Assembly (NCBI RefSeq): GCF_005503365.1 | Contig: NZ_SCML01000045.1 | Coordinates: 1-51,328 of the forward strand | Reading direction: 5' to 3' | Source of the DNA: Hydrogenophaga sp. 2FB | Lineage (GTDB): Bacteria > Pseudomonadota > Gammaproteobacteria > Burkholderiales > Burkholderiaceae_C | Length of the DNA stretch: 51,328 bases | Part shown: positions 25,205-33,913 of the stretch, piece by piece | How positions within the stretch are numbered: the stretch's first letter is position 1 | Layout of the letters: each line of letters opens with the position of its first letter | Made by a program: the position numbers and the translations under genes | The notes under the pieces: generated by a model | Seen by the model: only the letters and a program-made list of their open reading frames with translations | Told to the model about the DNA's origin: nothing | The model's database searches: none

Positions 25205-25903
25205 ATGAGCCTGCTAGAAGTCAAACAAGTCAACCAGTACTACGGCGGCAGCCACATCCTGCGCAATGTCAACCTGCAAGCCGAACTCGGCAAGGTCACC
25301 GTGGTGCTGGGCAGAAACGGCGTTGGCAAGACCACGCTGCTCAAATCCCTTATGGGCCTGGTGCCCATCAAGAGCGGCAGCATCGAACTCGAAGGCAAGC
25401 CCATCCACAAGGCCACCCCCTACGAGCGTGCCCGAATGGGCATCGGCTTCGTCCCTCAAGGACGAGAAATCTTCGCCCGCCTCACCGTGCAGGAAAACCT
25501 GCACATGGGCCTCGCCACCCAGAAGGGCGGCACCCCAGTTCCGGAAGAGCTGTTCGAACTCTTCCCGGTCCTCCAGCAGATGCTCCACCGAAGAGGCGGC
25601 GACCTCTCCGGCGGCCAGCAACAGCAACTCGCCATCGCCCGTGCCCTGGCCGCGGGCCCCAAGCTGCTCATCCTCGACGAACCCACCGAAGGCATCCAGC
25701 CCAACATCATCAAAGACATCGGAAAAGTCATCCGCATGCTGGCCGACAGGGGTACGATGGCCATCGTGCTGGTGGAGCAGTACTACGATTTCGCCGAAGC
25801 CCTGGCGGACCACTATGTGGTCATGGAACGCGGTGAGGTGATCGCCAGTGGCCCCGGCAGCGAGATGCAGAGCAAAGGCGTGCGCCAACTCGTCGCGATC
25901 TGA
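25205..25903 (+). CDS. urtE: Urea ABC transporter ATP-binding protein UrtE
   Basis: The protein is 232 aa, starting at ATG 25205 immediately after the inverted repeat. It is a LivF-type ATPase with VKQVNQYYGGSHILRNV, Walker A GRNGVGKTT, GFVPQGREIFARLTVQENL, signature LSGGQQQQLAIARAL, Walker B LLILDEPTEGI and the H-loop region replaced by VLVEQYYDFA as in UrtE. It completes the five-component urea importer. A longer upstream reading (from about 25091) would translate the repeat arm and is not credible. Confidence 0.95.
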   Translation: MSLLEVKQVNQYYGGSHILRNVNLQAELGKVTVVLGRNGVGKTTLLKSLMGLVPIKSGSIELEGKPIHKATPYERARMGIGFVPQGREIFARLTVQENLHMGLATQKGGTPVPEELFELFPVLQQMLHRRGGDLSGGQQQQLAIARALAAGPKLLILDEPTEGIQPNIIKDIGKVIRMLADRGTMAIVLVEQYYDFAEALADHYVVMERGEVIASGPGSEMQSKGVRQLVAI

Positions 25904-26047
25904 GTCCGAGGGCGCTCGCCGCTAACGGTAAGAATTGCCGAAAAAGCGGCCAGCCAGGCCCGCCAATACCTTTCAGCGCGGACCGGGCAGCGGGAGCGCC
26001 TTTTGCCGCTTGGGCGCATCACTGCTCACTTCAAGAGGAGATTCGCC

Positions 26048-26248
26048 ATGTCCCACACCCAGCCCGCGCCCGATGATGCGCTTGCGGAGCATCCCACCAC
26101 CTACTCAGACCCGGAGCTGCGCGTCTACACCGACGAAGAAGTCGAAGACATCTTCGAGTCCGTCGTGCACTACATGCCCCTCATGCTGCCCGCGATGGGT
26201 GCGTTGCAGATCTTCATGCTCGCCTTGATCGCCGTCTGGATGGCGTGA
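26048..26248 (+). CDS. Small single-span membrane protein
   Basis: The protein is 66 aa with a strong AAGAGGAGATTCGCC ribosome site before ATG 26048. It has an acidic N-terminal half (SDPELRVYTDEEVEDIFESVV) and one hydrophobic C-terminal span (MPLMLPAMGALQIFMLALIAVWMA, about 43-66) ending two codons before the stop. I do not recognise a family. It follows urtE by 144 nt on the same strand and could be a small accessory of the urea transporter or an independent gene. Confidence 0.6.
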   Translation: MSHTQPAPDDALAEHPTTYSDPELRVYTDEEVEDIFESVVHYMPLMLPAMGALQIFMLALIAVWMA

Positions 26249-26268
26249 CACCCGCAGGCGATCAAGGC
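26222..26268. other. Perfect 12-bp inverted repeat at a convergent gene end
   Basis: GCCTTGATCGCC (26222-26233) and GGCGATCAAGGC (26257-26268) pair perfectly across a 23-nt loop that contains the small membrane protein's stop codon. It sits in the 30-nt gap between convergent genes, so it may act as a bidirectional 3'-end structure, although neither side has a T-run. Confidence 0.5.
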
Positions 26269-26278
26269 GACCGTGCCG

Positions 26279-27280
26279 TCAGTCGGCGGTGATCTTCCGG
26301 TCGCGGATGATCGCGCCGAAGCGCGTTGAGTCGTCCATGCCGCGTTTGCCGAATTCGGCCGGTGTGAGCGGCAGCGCCTCGCCACCGAGTGCGGTGATGC
26401 GCTCCTTCACGCTCGCGGTGCCCAGGATCTTGTTGATTTCCGCGTTGAGCCTGGCGATCACCGCCGGCGGCGTGGCGGCCGGCGCGTAGAAGCCGAACAC
26501 CGTGTCCGCGTCGAAGCCCTTGAGGCCGGCTTCGTCCAGCGTGGGCACGTCGGGGAACAGCGGCGAGCGCTTGAGGCTGCCCACGGCGAGCAGCTTGGTG
26601 CGCCCGGCCTTGGCATGCGCCAGGCCGATGCCGGGATCGAAGTAGTAGTCGATCTGTCCGCCCATCAAGTCGTTGAGCGCCGGGGCCGCGCCGCGGTAGG
26701 GCACGTGCACGGTGAACATGCCGGTCTGGGCCTTGAGCATTTCCCCCGCGAGGTGCGGCGAACTGCCGCTGCCGGCCGAGCCGTAGGTCAGCTTGCCCGG
26801 GTTGGCCTTGGCATGGGCCACCAGTTCCTGCACGTTCTTCGCTTCCAGCGTGGGCCGCGCCATCAGGTACACCAGCACGCGCGCGGCGGAGGCCACGGGG
26901 GTGAGGTCCTTCACCGGGTCGAAGCTCATGCGGGAGAGGTGCGGGTTGACCGAGACCATGCCGCCCGAACTCAACAACAAGGTGTAGCCATCGGCCGGCG
27001 ACTTGGCCACCGCATCGCCGGCGATGTTGCCGTTGGCGCCGGCACGGTTCTCCACCACGATCGGTTGGCCCAAGGCGGTGGCCAGTGGCGTGGAGACCAG
27101 GCGCGCGATCTGGTCGGCCGCACCACCGGGCGGGAAGCCGACGATGACTTTGAGCGGCTTGTCGGGCCATGCCTGCGCGAGCGCAGCGCCCGCTGAGCCC
27201 AGCGTGAGCAGCGCGGCCACGGCGGCACCACCGGCCAGTCGCCAGCGGCGGGAAGACGGTTGTTGGGGATGGTGGTTCAT
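26279..27280 (-). CDS. Bug-family tripartite tricarboxylate transporter binding protein
   Basis: The protein is 333 aa. It has a signal peptide with a tail of LTLGSAGAALAQA and the mature start WPDKPLKVIVGFPPGG, the defining motif of Bug (BctC-like) proteins. IVVENRAGANGNIAGDAVAKSPADGYTLL and VHVPYRGAAPALNDLMGGQIDYYFD (middle part) are further signatures. Bug proteins bind small carboxylates or amides in the periplasm. Many, like this one, have no membrane partners nearby. It is the third gene of the ior operon (29-nt gap), so its ligand may be a 2-oxoacid or aromatic precursor (inference). Confidence 0.92.
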   Translation of the reverse strand: MNHHPQQPSSRRWRLAGGAAVAALLTLGSAGAALAQAWPDKPLKVIVGFPPGGAADQIARLVSTPLATALGQPIVVENRAGANGNIAGDAVAKSPADGYTLLLSSGGMVSVNPHLSRMSFDPVKDLTPVASAARVLVYLMARPTLEAKNVQELVAHAKANPGKLTYGSAGSGSSPHLAGEMLKAQTGMFTVHVPYRGAAPALNDLMGGQIDYYFDPGIGLAHAKAGRTKLLAVGSLKRSPLFPDVPTLDEAGLKGFDADTVFGFYAPAATPPAVIARLNAEINKILGTASVKERITALGGEALPLTPAEFGKRGMDDSTRFGAIIRDRKITAD

Positions 27281-27309
27281 GGTGTCTCCTTTGTTGTCAA
27301 CGAAAAAAA

Positions 27310-28935
27310 TCAGAGCGGCGTGGCGGCGGACTTCACCTTGAGCCGCGGGTTGTGTTGCCAGCGGATCGGCTGCGCCTTCACCGGGCGCGCGGGCGCGCCG
27401 TGTTGCTGCAAGGCCTGGTCGAGCGCCTTGCCGGCTTCGTCGCTCAGGGCCGCCGTGCGCGCGGCCGCCACGGCCTGGCAGCGTTGCGCGGCGCTGGCGG
27501 GCTCGGCCAAAGCGGGCAGGGCGAGGTGGTCGATGATGTGCAGCAGGTTGTCCTTGCCGCGTTCGTTGGTGCTGCCGTAGCCCTTGATGAGGCGGCCGCA
27601 CAGCGCCACCTCATGCCCGAGGGGCCCGTGCACGGCGCTCAGGCGCGCCACCGCATCGACCCAGCGGTCGATCAGCGCCTGCTCGGTGTGGAAGCGGCTG
27701 CCCAGCGGGCGCAGGCGCCTGGTGGCGGCCAGGCCGCGCAGCGCGAGCATGCCCAGCACCGAATACGTGCCGATCTTCAGCGGCAAGGCCCACGGCGCTT
27801 TGCCCGCGGTCACGCGCTTGCGGTCCCAAGCCAGGACGCGCTTCGCGAGCGACTCGGGCAGCATGGCGGCGAACTCGGGTGCACCGGGTTTGAAGTGGTC
27901 GTAGACGCGCAACAGGTCGTCGTTGCCGGCCTTCACCTCGCCGCGCACGCGCGCCTGGCGGCTGGCGCGGCTCTTGAGGTCGGCGACCAGCACGATGTCG
28001 TCGAACGCCATCCACAGCGCGATCCAGCGCGCCATTTCAACGGTGGTGCGGTAGCCGTGCAGGTGCTGCGGATCGCCCGCTTTCTCGGCGGCCAGCACAC
28101 GGCGCAGGCGCTCGGCGTACCGCTCGCCGTACGCGGCGTTCTGGTACTCGCAGACGCGCGCATGGCCGAGCGCCATGAGTTCGTGCGTCTCCAGCGGGAA
28201 TTCGCGCCGCAGCGCCTCGGGCAGAACGGCTTTCTGCGGCGTGGGCGCCGGTTCGTCCGCCAGCACCCGATCGATGTAGGTGGACTGCGTGCGCTGTGCG
28301 TTCACCGCATCAAAAGCGAGCGCGAAGCCGCGCAGGCTGGCTTTGGCGCTGCCGCCGCTCTCGCCGATGAGGGCTTCATAGTCGCGGCGCGAGAAGGGCA
28401 GCAGGCCGCTGCCCGCGATCGCACCGAGCATCACCGCGCTCACCACGGTGCCGGCCTGTTTCGTGAGTGTGGCCATGTCGAGCACGTGGCGCGCGCGGCT
28501 GTGCGTGTTCACGAGGTTCAGCAGTTCCGCGTTGTCGCGCCGGCCATCGCCCATCACCATCTTCTCGCCGGTCGTGAGCGCGCGCGCGGACGAGGTGATG
28601 ACCAGCGTGTGCTCGCTCGACGCCAGGCCGTTGGTGATCTGGCGCCCCGTCTCCAGCAGCTCCGACGACACCAGCGCGTCGAGCCGGCCGGGCAGGGGGT
28701 TCAGGCCGAACACCGGCCGGCGACCGCCGAGGTCGGCCAGGGGCACCGGAAAGACTTCGAGGTAATACGTGGTGGCGCCCGTGCGCTGCGCCACGCCGGG
28801 GATGGACGTGGCCTGTGCCGCGTAGCCGGCGTGGCGCGCGGTTTCCACCAGCCAGTCGGTGAGGATGCCGCCGCCCTCGCCGCCAAGGGCGCAGAGCAGC
28901 AGGGAGATGGGTTGTTGAGCGTGGGAAACAGTCAT
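27310..28935 (-). CDS. iorB: Indolepyruvate ferredoxin oxidoreductase beta subunit with long C-terminal domain
   Basis: The protein is 541 aa from ATG at 28933-28935. The N-terminal ~200 residues are the gamma/beta domain of 2-oxoacid:ferredoxin oxidoreductases (ISLLLCALGGEGGGILTDWL, TSIPGVAQRTGATTYYLE). Archaeal IorB stops there. This one continues with ~330 residues of a domain found in proteobacterial versions (RWIALWMAFDDIVLVADLK, FKPGAPEFAAMLPESLA, LIKGYGSTNERGKDNLLHI). The start overlaps the alpha-subunit stop by 4 nt, so the two chains are made together. It acts in oxidative decarboxylation of aryl-pyruvates to acyl-CoA. Confidence 0.9.
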   Translation of the reverse strand: MTVSHAQQPISLLLCALGGEGGGILTDWLVETARHAGYAAQATSIPGVAQRTGATTYYLEVFPVPLADLGGRRPVFGLNPLPGRLDALVSSELLETGRQITNGLASSEHTLVITSSARALTTGEKMVMGDGRRDNAELLNLVNTHSRARHVLDMATLTKQAGTVVSAVMLGAIAGSGLLPFSRRDYEALIGESGGSAKASLRGFALAFDAVNAQRTQSTYIDRVLADEPAPTPQKAVLPEALRREFPLETHELMALGHARVCEYQNAAYGERYAERLRRVLAAEKAGDPQHLHGYRTTVEMARWIALWMAFDDIVLVADLKSRASRQARVRGEVKAGNDDLLRVYDHFKPGAPEFAAMLPESLAKRVLAWDRKRVTAGKAPWALPLKIGTYSVLGMLALRGLAATRRLRPLGSRFHTEQALIDRWVDAVARLSAVHGPLGHEVALCGRLIKGYGSTNERGKDNLLHIIDHLALPALAEPASAAQRCQAVAAARTAALSDEAGKALDQALQQHGAPARPVKAQPIRWQHNPRLKVKSAATPL

Positions 28936-31097
28936 GCCGGTTGCAGCATGCGAACGATGCTGCCTCGAAGGGAATGGATCAGGCGTTCGTGCCAGCGTGG
29001 GTTCTGGACCACCTCGGCGCGGTAGAACGAAGGGCACAGCGTGGCCGCGTGCGCGTTCGCGCCGCACAGGCCGCAGCCCACGCAGCCGTCGATCACGGTG
29101 GCCACGGGGTCGACCTTGAGCGGGTCGGGGTTGTCCTTCAGCGTGAGCGTGGGGCAACCCGAGAGGCGGATGCAGGCGTGGTCGCCGTTGCACACGTCTT
29201 CGTCCACGCCGTACTTCACGCGCACCACGCGCTCGCCCTTCTTCAGCAGGCTGGCGATCCAGGGCTTGATGCGGCGCTGGCGTTCCAGCTGGCATTCGCC
29301 CTCGGCGATGATCACCTTCAGACCCTGAAACTCGGTGGTGAAAGCCTCGGTGAGCGTGGTGCGCACGTTGTCCACTTCGTAGGTGTGCACGGTGCGCAGC
29401 CATTGAACGCCCAGGCCCTTGAGTGTGGTTTCGATGGTCTGGTTGGTGTGCACCAGGCTCTGGTGTTTGTCGCGGGCCAGATCCTTGGCCTCGTCACCGG
29501 GGGTGGAGATGATGTCCTGCGTGCCGGTGGCCGAGGTGTAGCCGTTCTTGAAGATCAGCAGCACCGCATCGTCGCCGTTGAAGAGGGCCGACTGCACGCC
29601 GGTGAGCAGGCCGTTGTGCCAGAAGCCGCCGTCGCCCATCACCGACAGCACGCGCCGCTTCATCACCGGCGACACGCCGGCGCGGCTGGCCAGGCTCATG
29701 CCGTAGCCCAGGATGGAATGGCCGAACGAGAACGGCTCGAAGGTGGCCAGCGCGTGGCAGCCGATGTCGCCCGCGATGTGCACCGGGCCCACGTCCTGCT
29801 GCGCGAGCTTGAGCGCGGAAAACACCGGCCGCTCCGGGCAGCCCACACACATGCCGGGCGGGCGCGCGGGCAATGGCGCCTCCAGCTGCTGTGCGGCTTC
29901 CGTGCGGCGCGTCTGGTTGCCTTGCAGCCAGGCGCGCGCCGCATCGGTCACGGCCTGTGTGGCCGGGTCCCGCAGGTAGCGCTCGATGAACTTCGCCAGG
30001 CCGTTGGCCATCACCTCGGCGGTGTACTCGCCCGCGTTGGGCAGCATGTCCTTGCCGTGCAGCGGGGTCTGGATGTCGCGGCGGCGCAGCAGCGTGGCCA
30101 GCTCCTGCTCGATGTACTCGGGCTGGCCTTCTTCGAGCATGAGCACCGCGCGTTTGCCCACGCAGAAATCGGTGAGCTGTTGCGGCACCAGCGGGCTGGT
30201 GACGTTGAGCACCAGCATGGGAATGGCGGTCTGGCCGAAGGCGTCGGCCAGACCGAACTGCTGCAGCGCGCGGATCAGCGTGTTGTACAGGCCGCCTTGC
30301 ACGATCAGGCCCAGGTCGCTGTGCTTGCCGTCGAAGTGTTCGTTGAGGTCGTTCTCCACGATGTAGCGCCGTGCCGCGGGAATGCGCTCGTCGCCTTTGA
30401 GCTTCTCATGGCGGAAGGTCACCGGGGGATGCGCCAGGCGGTTGTAGTCGAAGCTGGCGGGCTCCTCGATCAGGTTGTGCCGGGACAGCGCGGGCTTGAC
30501 GTTGTCCTTGGCCGTGAAGCTGCCGCGCACGTGGCAGGCGCGGATGCGCAGCTCCATCAGCGCGGGCATGTTCGACGCTTCCGAGAGCCGGAAACCCTGT
30601 TCGACCATGTGCACCATGCGTTCGAGGTCGGGCCGCGGGTCGAGCAGCACCATGCTCGACTTGAGCGCGTAGGCGTGGGTGCGTTCCTGGATCACGCTGG
30701 CGCCTTCGCCGTAGTCCTCGCCCACGACCACCAGCACACCGCCCGTGACGCCGGGTGAGGCCAGGTTGGAGAGTGCATCGGCGGCGACGTTGGTGCCGAC
30801 GATGGACTTCCAGGTGACCGCGCCGCGCAGCGGGTAATGGATGGACGCGCCCAGCATGGCCGCGGCCGAGGCTTCGTTGGAACAGGCCTCGACGTGCACG
30901 CCGAGTTCGTCCATGTAGGGCTTGGCCTGCACCATCACGTCCAGCAGGTGCGAGACCGGCGCGCCCTGGTAGCCGCCGACGTAGGCCACGCCCGATTGCA
31001 GCAGCGCCTTGGTGATGGCGAGGATGCCTTCGCCATGAAAGGTCTGCCCGTTGCCGAGCCGCAAAGACTCGATCTCTTTGCCAAATGAAACTTCCAA
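28932..31097 (-). CDS. iorA: Indolepyruvate ferredoxin oxidoreductase alpha subunit
   Basis: The protein is 721 aa. It has the order expected of IorA: a pyrimidine-binding N-terminal domain (GYQGAPVSHLLDVM, EACSNEASAAAMLGAS), a linking domain, and a TPP-binding domain with GDIGCHALATFEPF and MGDGGFWHNGLLTGVQSAL. A C-terminal ferredoxin-like region follows, with CNGDHACIRLSGCP and the cluster motif CVGCGLCG. It catalyses CoA-dependent oxidative decarboxylation of indolepyruvate or phenylpyruvate from aromatic amino acid transamination, passing electrons to ferredoxin. First gene of the iorA-iorB-bug operon; the LysR gene is divergent. Confidence 0.92.
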   Translation of the reverse strand: MEVSFGKEIESLRLGNGQTFHGEGILAITKALLQSGVAYVGGYQGAPVSHLLDVMVQAKPYMDELGVHVEACSNEASAAAMLGASIHYPLRGAVTWKSIVGTNVAADALSNLASPGVTGGVLVVVGEDYGEGASVIQERTHAYALKSSMVLLDPRPDLERMVHMVEQGFRLSEASNMPALMELRIRACHVRGSFTAKDNVKPALSRHNLIEEPASFDYNRLAHPPVTFRHEKLKGDERIPAARRYIVENDLNEHFDGKHSDLGLIVQGGLYNTLIRALQQFGLADAFGQTAIPMLVLNVTSPLVPQQLTDFCVGKRAVLMLEEGQPEYIEQELATLLRRRDIQTPLHGKDMLPNAGEYTAEVMANGLAKFIERYLRDPATQAVTDAARAWLQGNQTRRTEAAQQLEAPLPARPPGMCVGCPERPVFSALKLAQQDVGPVHIAGDIGCHALATFEPFSFGHSILGYGMSLASRAGVSPVMKRRVLSVMGDGGFWHNGLLTGVQSALFNGDDAVLLIFKNGYTSATGTQDIISTPGDEAKDLARDKHQSLVHTNQTIETTLKGLGVQWLRTVHTYEVDNVRTTLTEAFTTEFQGLKVIIAEGECQLERQRRIKPWIASLLKKGERVVRVKYGVDEDVCNGDHACIRLSGCPTLTLKDNPDPLKVDPVATVIDGCVGCGLCGANAHAATLCPSFYRAEVVQNPRWHERLIHSLRGSIVRMLQPA

Positions 31098-31165
31098 GGC
31101 TTGTGTCTCCTGCTCGCCGTGTTCGTGGGGAAGGGTGGTCGGCGAATCACAGGGAGTATGGGCAC

Positions 31166-31180
31166 ATGACGCCGGTTCAT
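31166..31180. promoter_or_regulatory. LysR-type T-N11-A box in the iorA/lysR divergent region
   Basis: The 15-nt imperfect palindrome ATGACGCCGGTTCAT contains the T-N11-A spacing (31167 to 31179) favoured by LysR regulators. It lies in the 90-nt gap between iorA and the divergent LysR gene, placing it just before the regulator start. Autoregulation plus control of ior is the obvious reading. Confidence 0.5.
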
Positions 31181-31187
31181 CAATAAA

Positions 31188-32123
31188 ATGAAATCACTAA
31201 GCCATATTAGATTCATGCATATCAAAGACATCGACCTGAACCTGCTGCGCCTCTTCAACGAGGTTTACGCGGCCGGCAGCGTGAGCCGCGCCGCCGAGCG
31301 CCTGGGCCTCACGCAGCCGGCGGTGAGCCATGGCCTGACGCGCCTGCGTCTGCTCATCAAGGACCCCCTGTTCGTGCGCGCGCCGGGTGGCGTGAAGCCC
31401 ACGCCCAAGGCCGTGGTGCTGGCCGAGGCGGTGCAGAAGGCGCTGGACACGCTGTCGCAGGCGATCAACGCGTCCAGCGACTTCGACCCCGCGAGCTCGC
31501 GCCGCCTGTTCCGCCTGCACATGAGCGACATCGGCGAGAGCCGCTTCCTGCCGGAGCTGATGGCCAGCCTGCACAAGCTGGCGCCCGGTGTGCGCGTGGC
31601 GAGCCGGCCGGTGGCGCACAGCGCGCTGGGCGATGCGCTGGACAGCGGCGTGATCGATTTCGCTTTCGGTTTCCTGCCGCAGGTGAAGGACACGCAGCGC
31701 ACCGAGTTGCTGCGCGACCGTTACGTGGTGCTGATGCGCGCTGGGCACCCCATGCACGAAGGGCTGCAGCGCCTGCGCGGCAACGCGCAGTTGCGCGCCT
31801 TGCAGCAGCTCGATTTCGTGGCGGTGCGCTCGCACAGCGACACGCTGCGCATCCTCGCCCAGACCGGCCTGCAGGACCGCCTGCGCCTGACCACCGAGCA
31901 CTTCATGGTGCTGCCCTCGATCGTGAGCGCGACCGACCTGTGCGTGGTGATGCCGGGCAACATCGCACGCGGCTTCGTGACGGCCGGTGGGTGCGTGACG
32001 GTGCAGCCGCCGTTCATGGACCGCGACTTCACCGTCTCGCTGCACTGGAGCCACCGCTTCGAGAGCGACCCGGACAACCGCTGGTTTCGCGAGCAGGTGT
32101 TGAACCTGTTCGCGGAGCGTTGA
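31188..32123 (+). CDS. LysR-family transcriptional regulator
   Basis: The protein is 311 aa from ATG 31188; ATG 31215 would give the more usual beginning MHIKDIDLNLLRLFNEVY. The N-terminal winged HTH reads GSVSRAAERLGLTQPAVSHGLTRLR, in the NodD/PcpR-like style. It is followed by an effector domain with RLHMSDIGESRFLPELMASL and HFMVLPSIVSATDLCVVMP. It is transcribed divergently from iorA and most likely controls that operon in response to an aromatic or 2-oxoacid inducer. It ends one base from the convergent TPR gene. Confidence 0.9.
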   Translation: MKSLSHIRFMHIKDIDLNLLRLFNEVYAAGSVSRAAERLGLTQPAVSHGLTRLRLLIKDPLFVRAPGGVKPTPKAVVLAEAVQKALDTLSQAINASSDFDPASSRRLFRLHMSDIGESRFLPELMASLHKLAPGVRVASRPVAHSALGDALDSGVIDFAFGFLPQVKDTQRTELLRDRYVVLMRAGHPMHEGLQRLRGNAQLRALQQLDFVAVRSHSDTLRILAQTGLQDRLRLTTEHFMVLPSIVSATDLCVVMPGNIARGFVTAGGCVTVQPPFMDRDFTVSLHWSHRFESDPDNRWFREQVLNLFAER

Positions 32124-32124
32124 A

Positions 32125-33840
32125 TCAGGAGGTCTGCAGCGTGTCGAGCAAGCCTTCGGACTTCGGCGGCTTGTAGCCGGCCGACAGCGACACGCCGCCC
32201 GGTGGCGTGAGCCCGCCGCCGCTGGTGTGTTCACCCAGGCGCGTGGCGGTCGCCGTGCTGCGGTAGAGCGCGCGCAGCGCTTGCGCGCGCTCCTGCAGCG
32301 CGGGGTAGCTGCTCATGCGCTCGCTGTAGCGTTGCAGCACTTGGTGGGCCGATTCGATCAATTTGGCGTTGCCGGTGCGCGCCCCTTCATCGAGCAACTG
32401 CGTCGCGGTGCCTTGCGGGTCGCCCTTGAGGCTGTGCGCCATGGCCTCCTGCGAGATCCGCAACACCTCGGCGTGGCCCGCGCGCACGCGTTCGGCGTGG
32501 GCGGTGCCGGCGGCGCAAGCCAGCAACTCGGTCATGGCGCGGCTGGTGCAGAAGCGCTGTGCCAGCCTGTCCACCATGCCTTCGGCGTCGTTCACCGGCA
32601 GCGAACGGGCGGCCAGCCGTTGCATGAGCGCGAGCAGGTTGCAGGCGGATTCGATATCGAAGTCAGGCGTGAGGGCGCTGTCGGCCAGGCGGCGCACGTC
32701 GTCGATCGCGCGAGCGGTGTTTTTCTGCTGCAGCGCGAGCAGGCTTTCGGCCATGCCCAGCAGGCGGTGCGCCCGAGCGGGTGAGGAACTGCGGTCGCGC
32801 AGGCGGGTGAGCTGGTCCACCGTGCGCTGCAGGCCGCGCGCGTCGTTGTTGTCGAGTCGGGCGAAGGCCAGCAGCAACAGGGCTTGCGCGTCGTACATCT
32901 TGGAGTCCAGGCCCAGGCGCGTGGCGCGGTCGAGCAGCTCCACGCCTTCGCTGCGTTCGCCGGTGTAGTAGGCCAGCATGCCGTGCTTGAGAAGGCGGCT
33001 GATGGAGGTGGGCGTGAGCTGCGTGGCCATCTGGTAAGTGGTCAACGCGTTCTGGAAGTTGCCGAGCTCGAACTGCGCGCGGCCCATCACGTCATACGCA
33101 TCGGCGTACGCGTCGTCGTCGCGGATCAGGCTCTCCAGTGTCGTCACGGCCTTGGCGGGTTGGCCACTTTCGAGCTGCGCGCGCGCCACGCCCAGGCGGG
33201 CCCACGGCAAGGTCTTGGCCTCGATCACGGCCTGGTACAGCGTTTGTGCTTCCTCCACGCGGCCGCCGCGCAGCATCAGTTCGGCGCCGATGCGCGCCGC
33301 ATAGAGCCAGTAGGTCTGGCGCGATTCGAAGCGCGCCTGGCAGAGCGCGGCGGCGTGTTCGAAGTCCTGCGCGTCGATGGCGGTGAAGATGTCCTGCAGC
33401 GACTGCTTGCGCGCGCGCGCCTGCACGATGCGGTCGGCCAGGCGGGCGGCGGTGTGCGGTTTGAGCAGGTAGGCGTCCAGCGCCGACTCGGCGGCCTCGG
33501 CCACGCGCGCGTAGGTCGCTTCGGCCGTGAGCATCACGAAGACGGTGTGAAACGGCAGCAGCTGGTTGCGGCGCAGGTCGTCGAGCAGGTCCTGGCCCGA
33601 GCCGGACTCGCGTTCGAAGTTCTGCTCGCAGATGACCACGTCGAAGTTGTTCATCTCCAGCTTGAGGCGCGCTTCGGACAGGCGCGAGCACTGCACGACC
33701 GTGCCCACACCGAGCTCGCGCAATTGCGAGACGAGGATGGAGCGCGATTGCAGGTTGCCTTCGATCACGAGCGCGTGGGCGTCGTGGAAGTGGTGGGGGG
33801 CAGAAGGCATGAGCAGACGGAGCAAGGGCAATGTCTGCAT
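32125..33840 (-). CDS. Degenerate receiver plus TPR-repeat protein
   Basis: The protein is 571 aa from ATG 33838-33840; an internal ATG at 33808-33810 (MPSAPHHFHD) is an alternative. Residues about 22-140 form a receiver in which the phospho-acceptor aspartate is replaced by glutamate (E72 in DVVICEQNFE), while the lysine in YLLKPH is kept. The rest (about 165-480) is tetratricopeptide-like, with ARLGVARAQLESGQPAKA and YDVMGRAQFELGNFQNAL. The Glu substitution could mimic constitutive phosphorylation. The output is probably protein-protein contact, since no DNA-binding or enzymatic domain is visible. Confidence 0.82.
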   Translation of the reverse strand: MQTLPLLRLLMPSAPHHFHDAHALVIEGNLQSRSILVSQLRELGVGTVVQCSRLSEARLKLEMNNFDVVICEQNFERESGSGQDLLDDLRRNQLLPFHTVFVMLTAEATYARVAEAAESALDAYLLKPHTAARLADRIVQARARKQSLQDIFTAIDAQDFEHAAALCQARFESRQTYWLYAARIGAELMLRGGRVEEAQTLYQAVIEAKTLPWARLGVARAQLESGQPAKAVTTLESLIRDDDAYADAYDVMGRAQFELGNFQNALTTYQMATQLTPTSISRLLKHGMLAYYTGERSEGVELLDRATRLGLDSKMYDAQALLLLAFARLDNNDARGLQRTVDQLTRLRDRSSSPARAHRLLGMAESLLALQQKNTARAIDDVRRLADSALTPDFDIESACNLLALMQRLAARSLPVNDAEGMVDRLAQRFCTSRAMTELLACAAGTAHAERVRAGHAEVLRISQEAMAHSLKGDPQGTATQLLDEGARTGNAKLIESAHQVLQRYSERMSSYPALQERAQALRALYRSTATATRLGEHTSGGGLTPPGGVSLSAGYKPPKSEGLLDTLQTS

Positions 33841-33913
33841 TCTGTGAATTCCACCGAATGCCGATGCCCGAATGAGCCAGGCATTTCCACGCCTTTTCCG
33901 GCGCGGGAGAGGC

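Noticed and set aside
24669..25208. Open frames through the urtD-urtE gap (up to 179 codons)
   Set aside because: They translate the inverted-repeat arms, overlap each other on both strands and have no coherent protein features.
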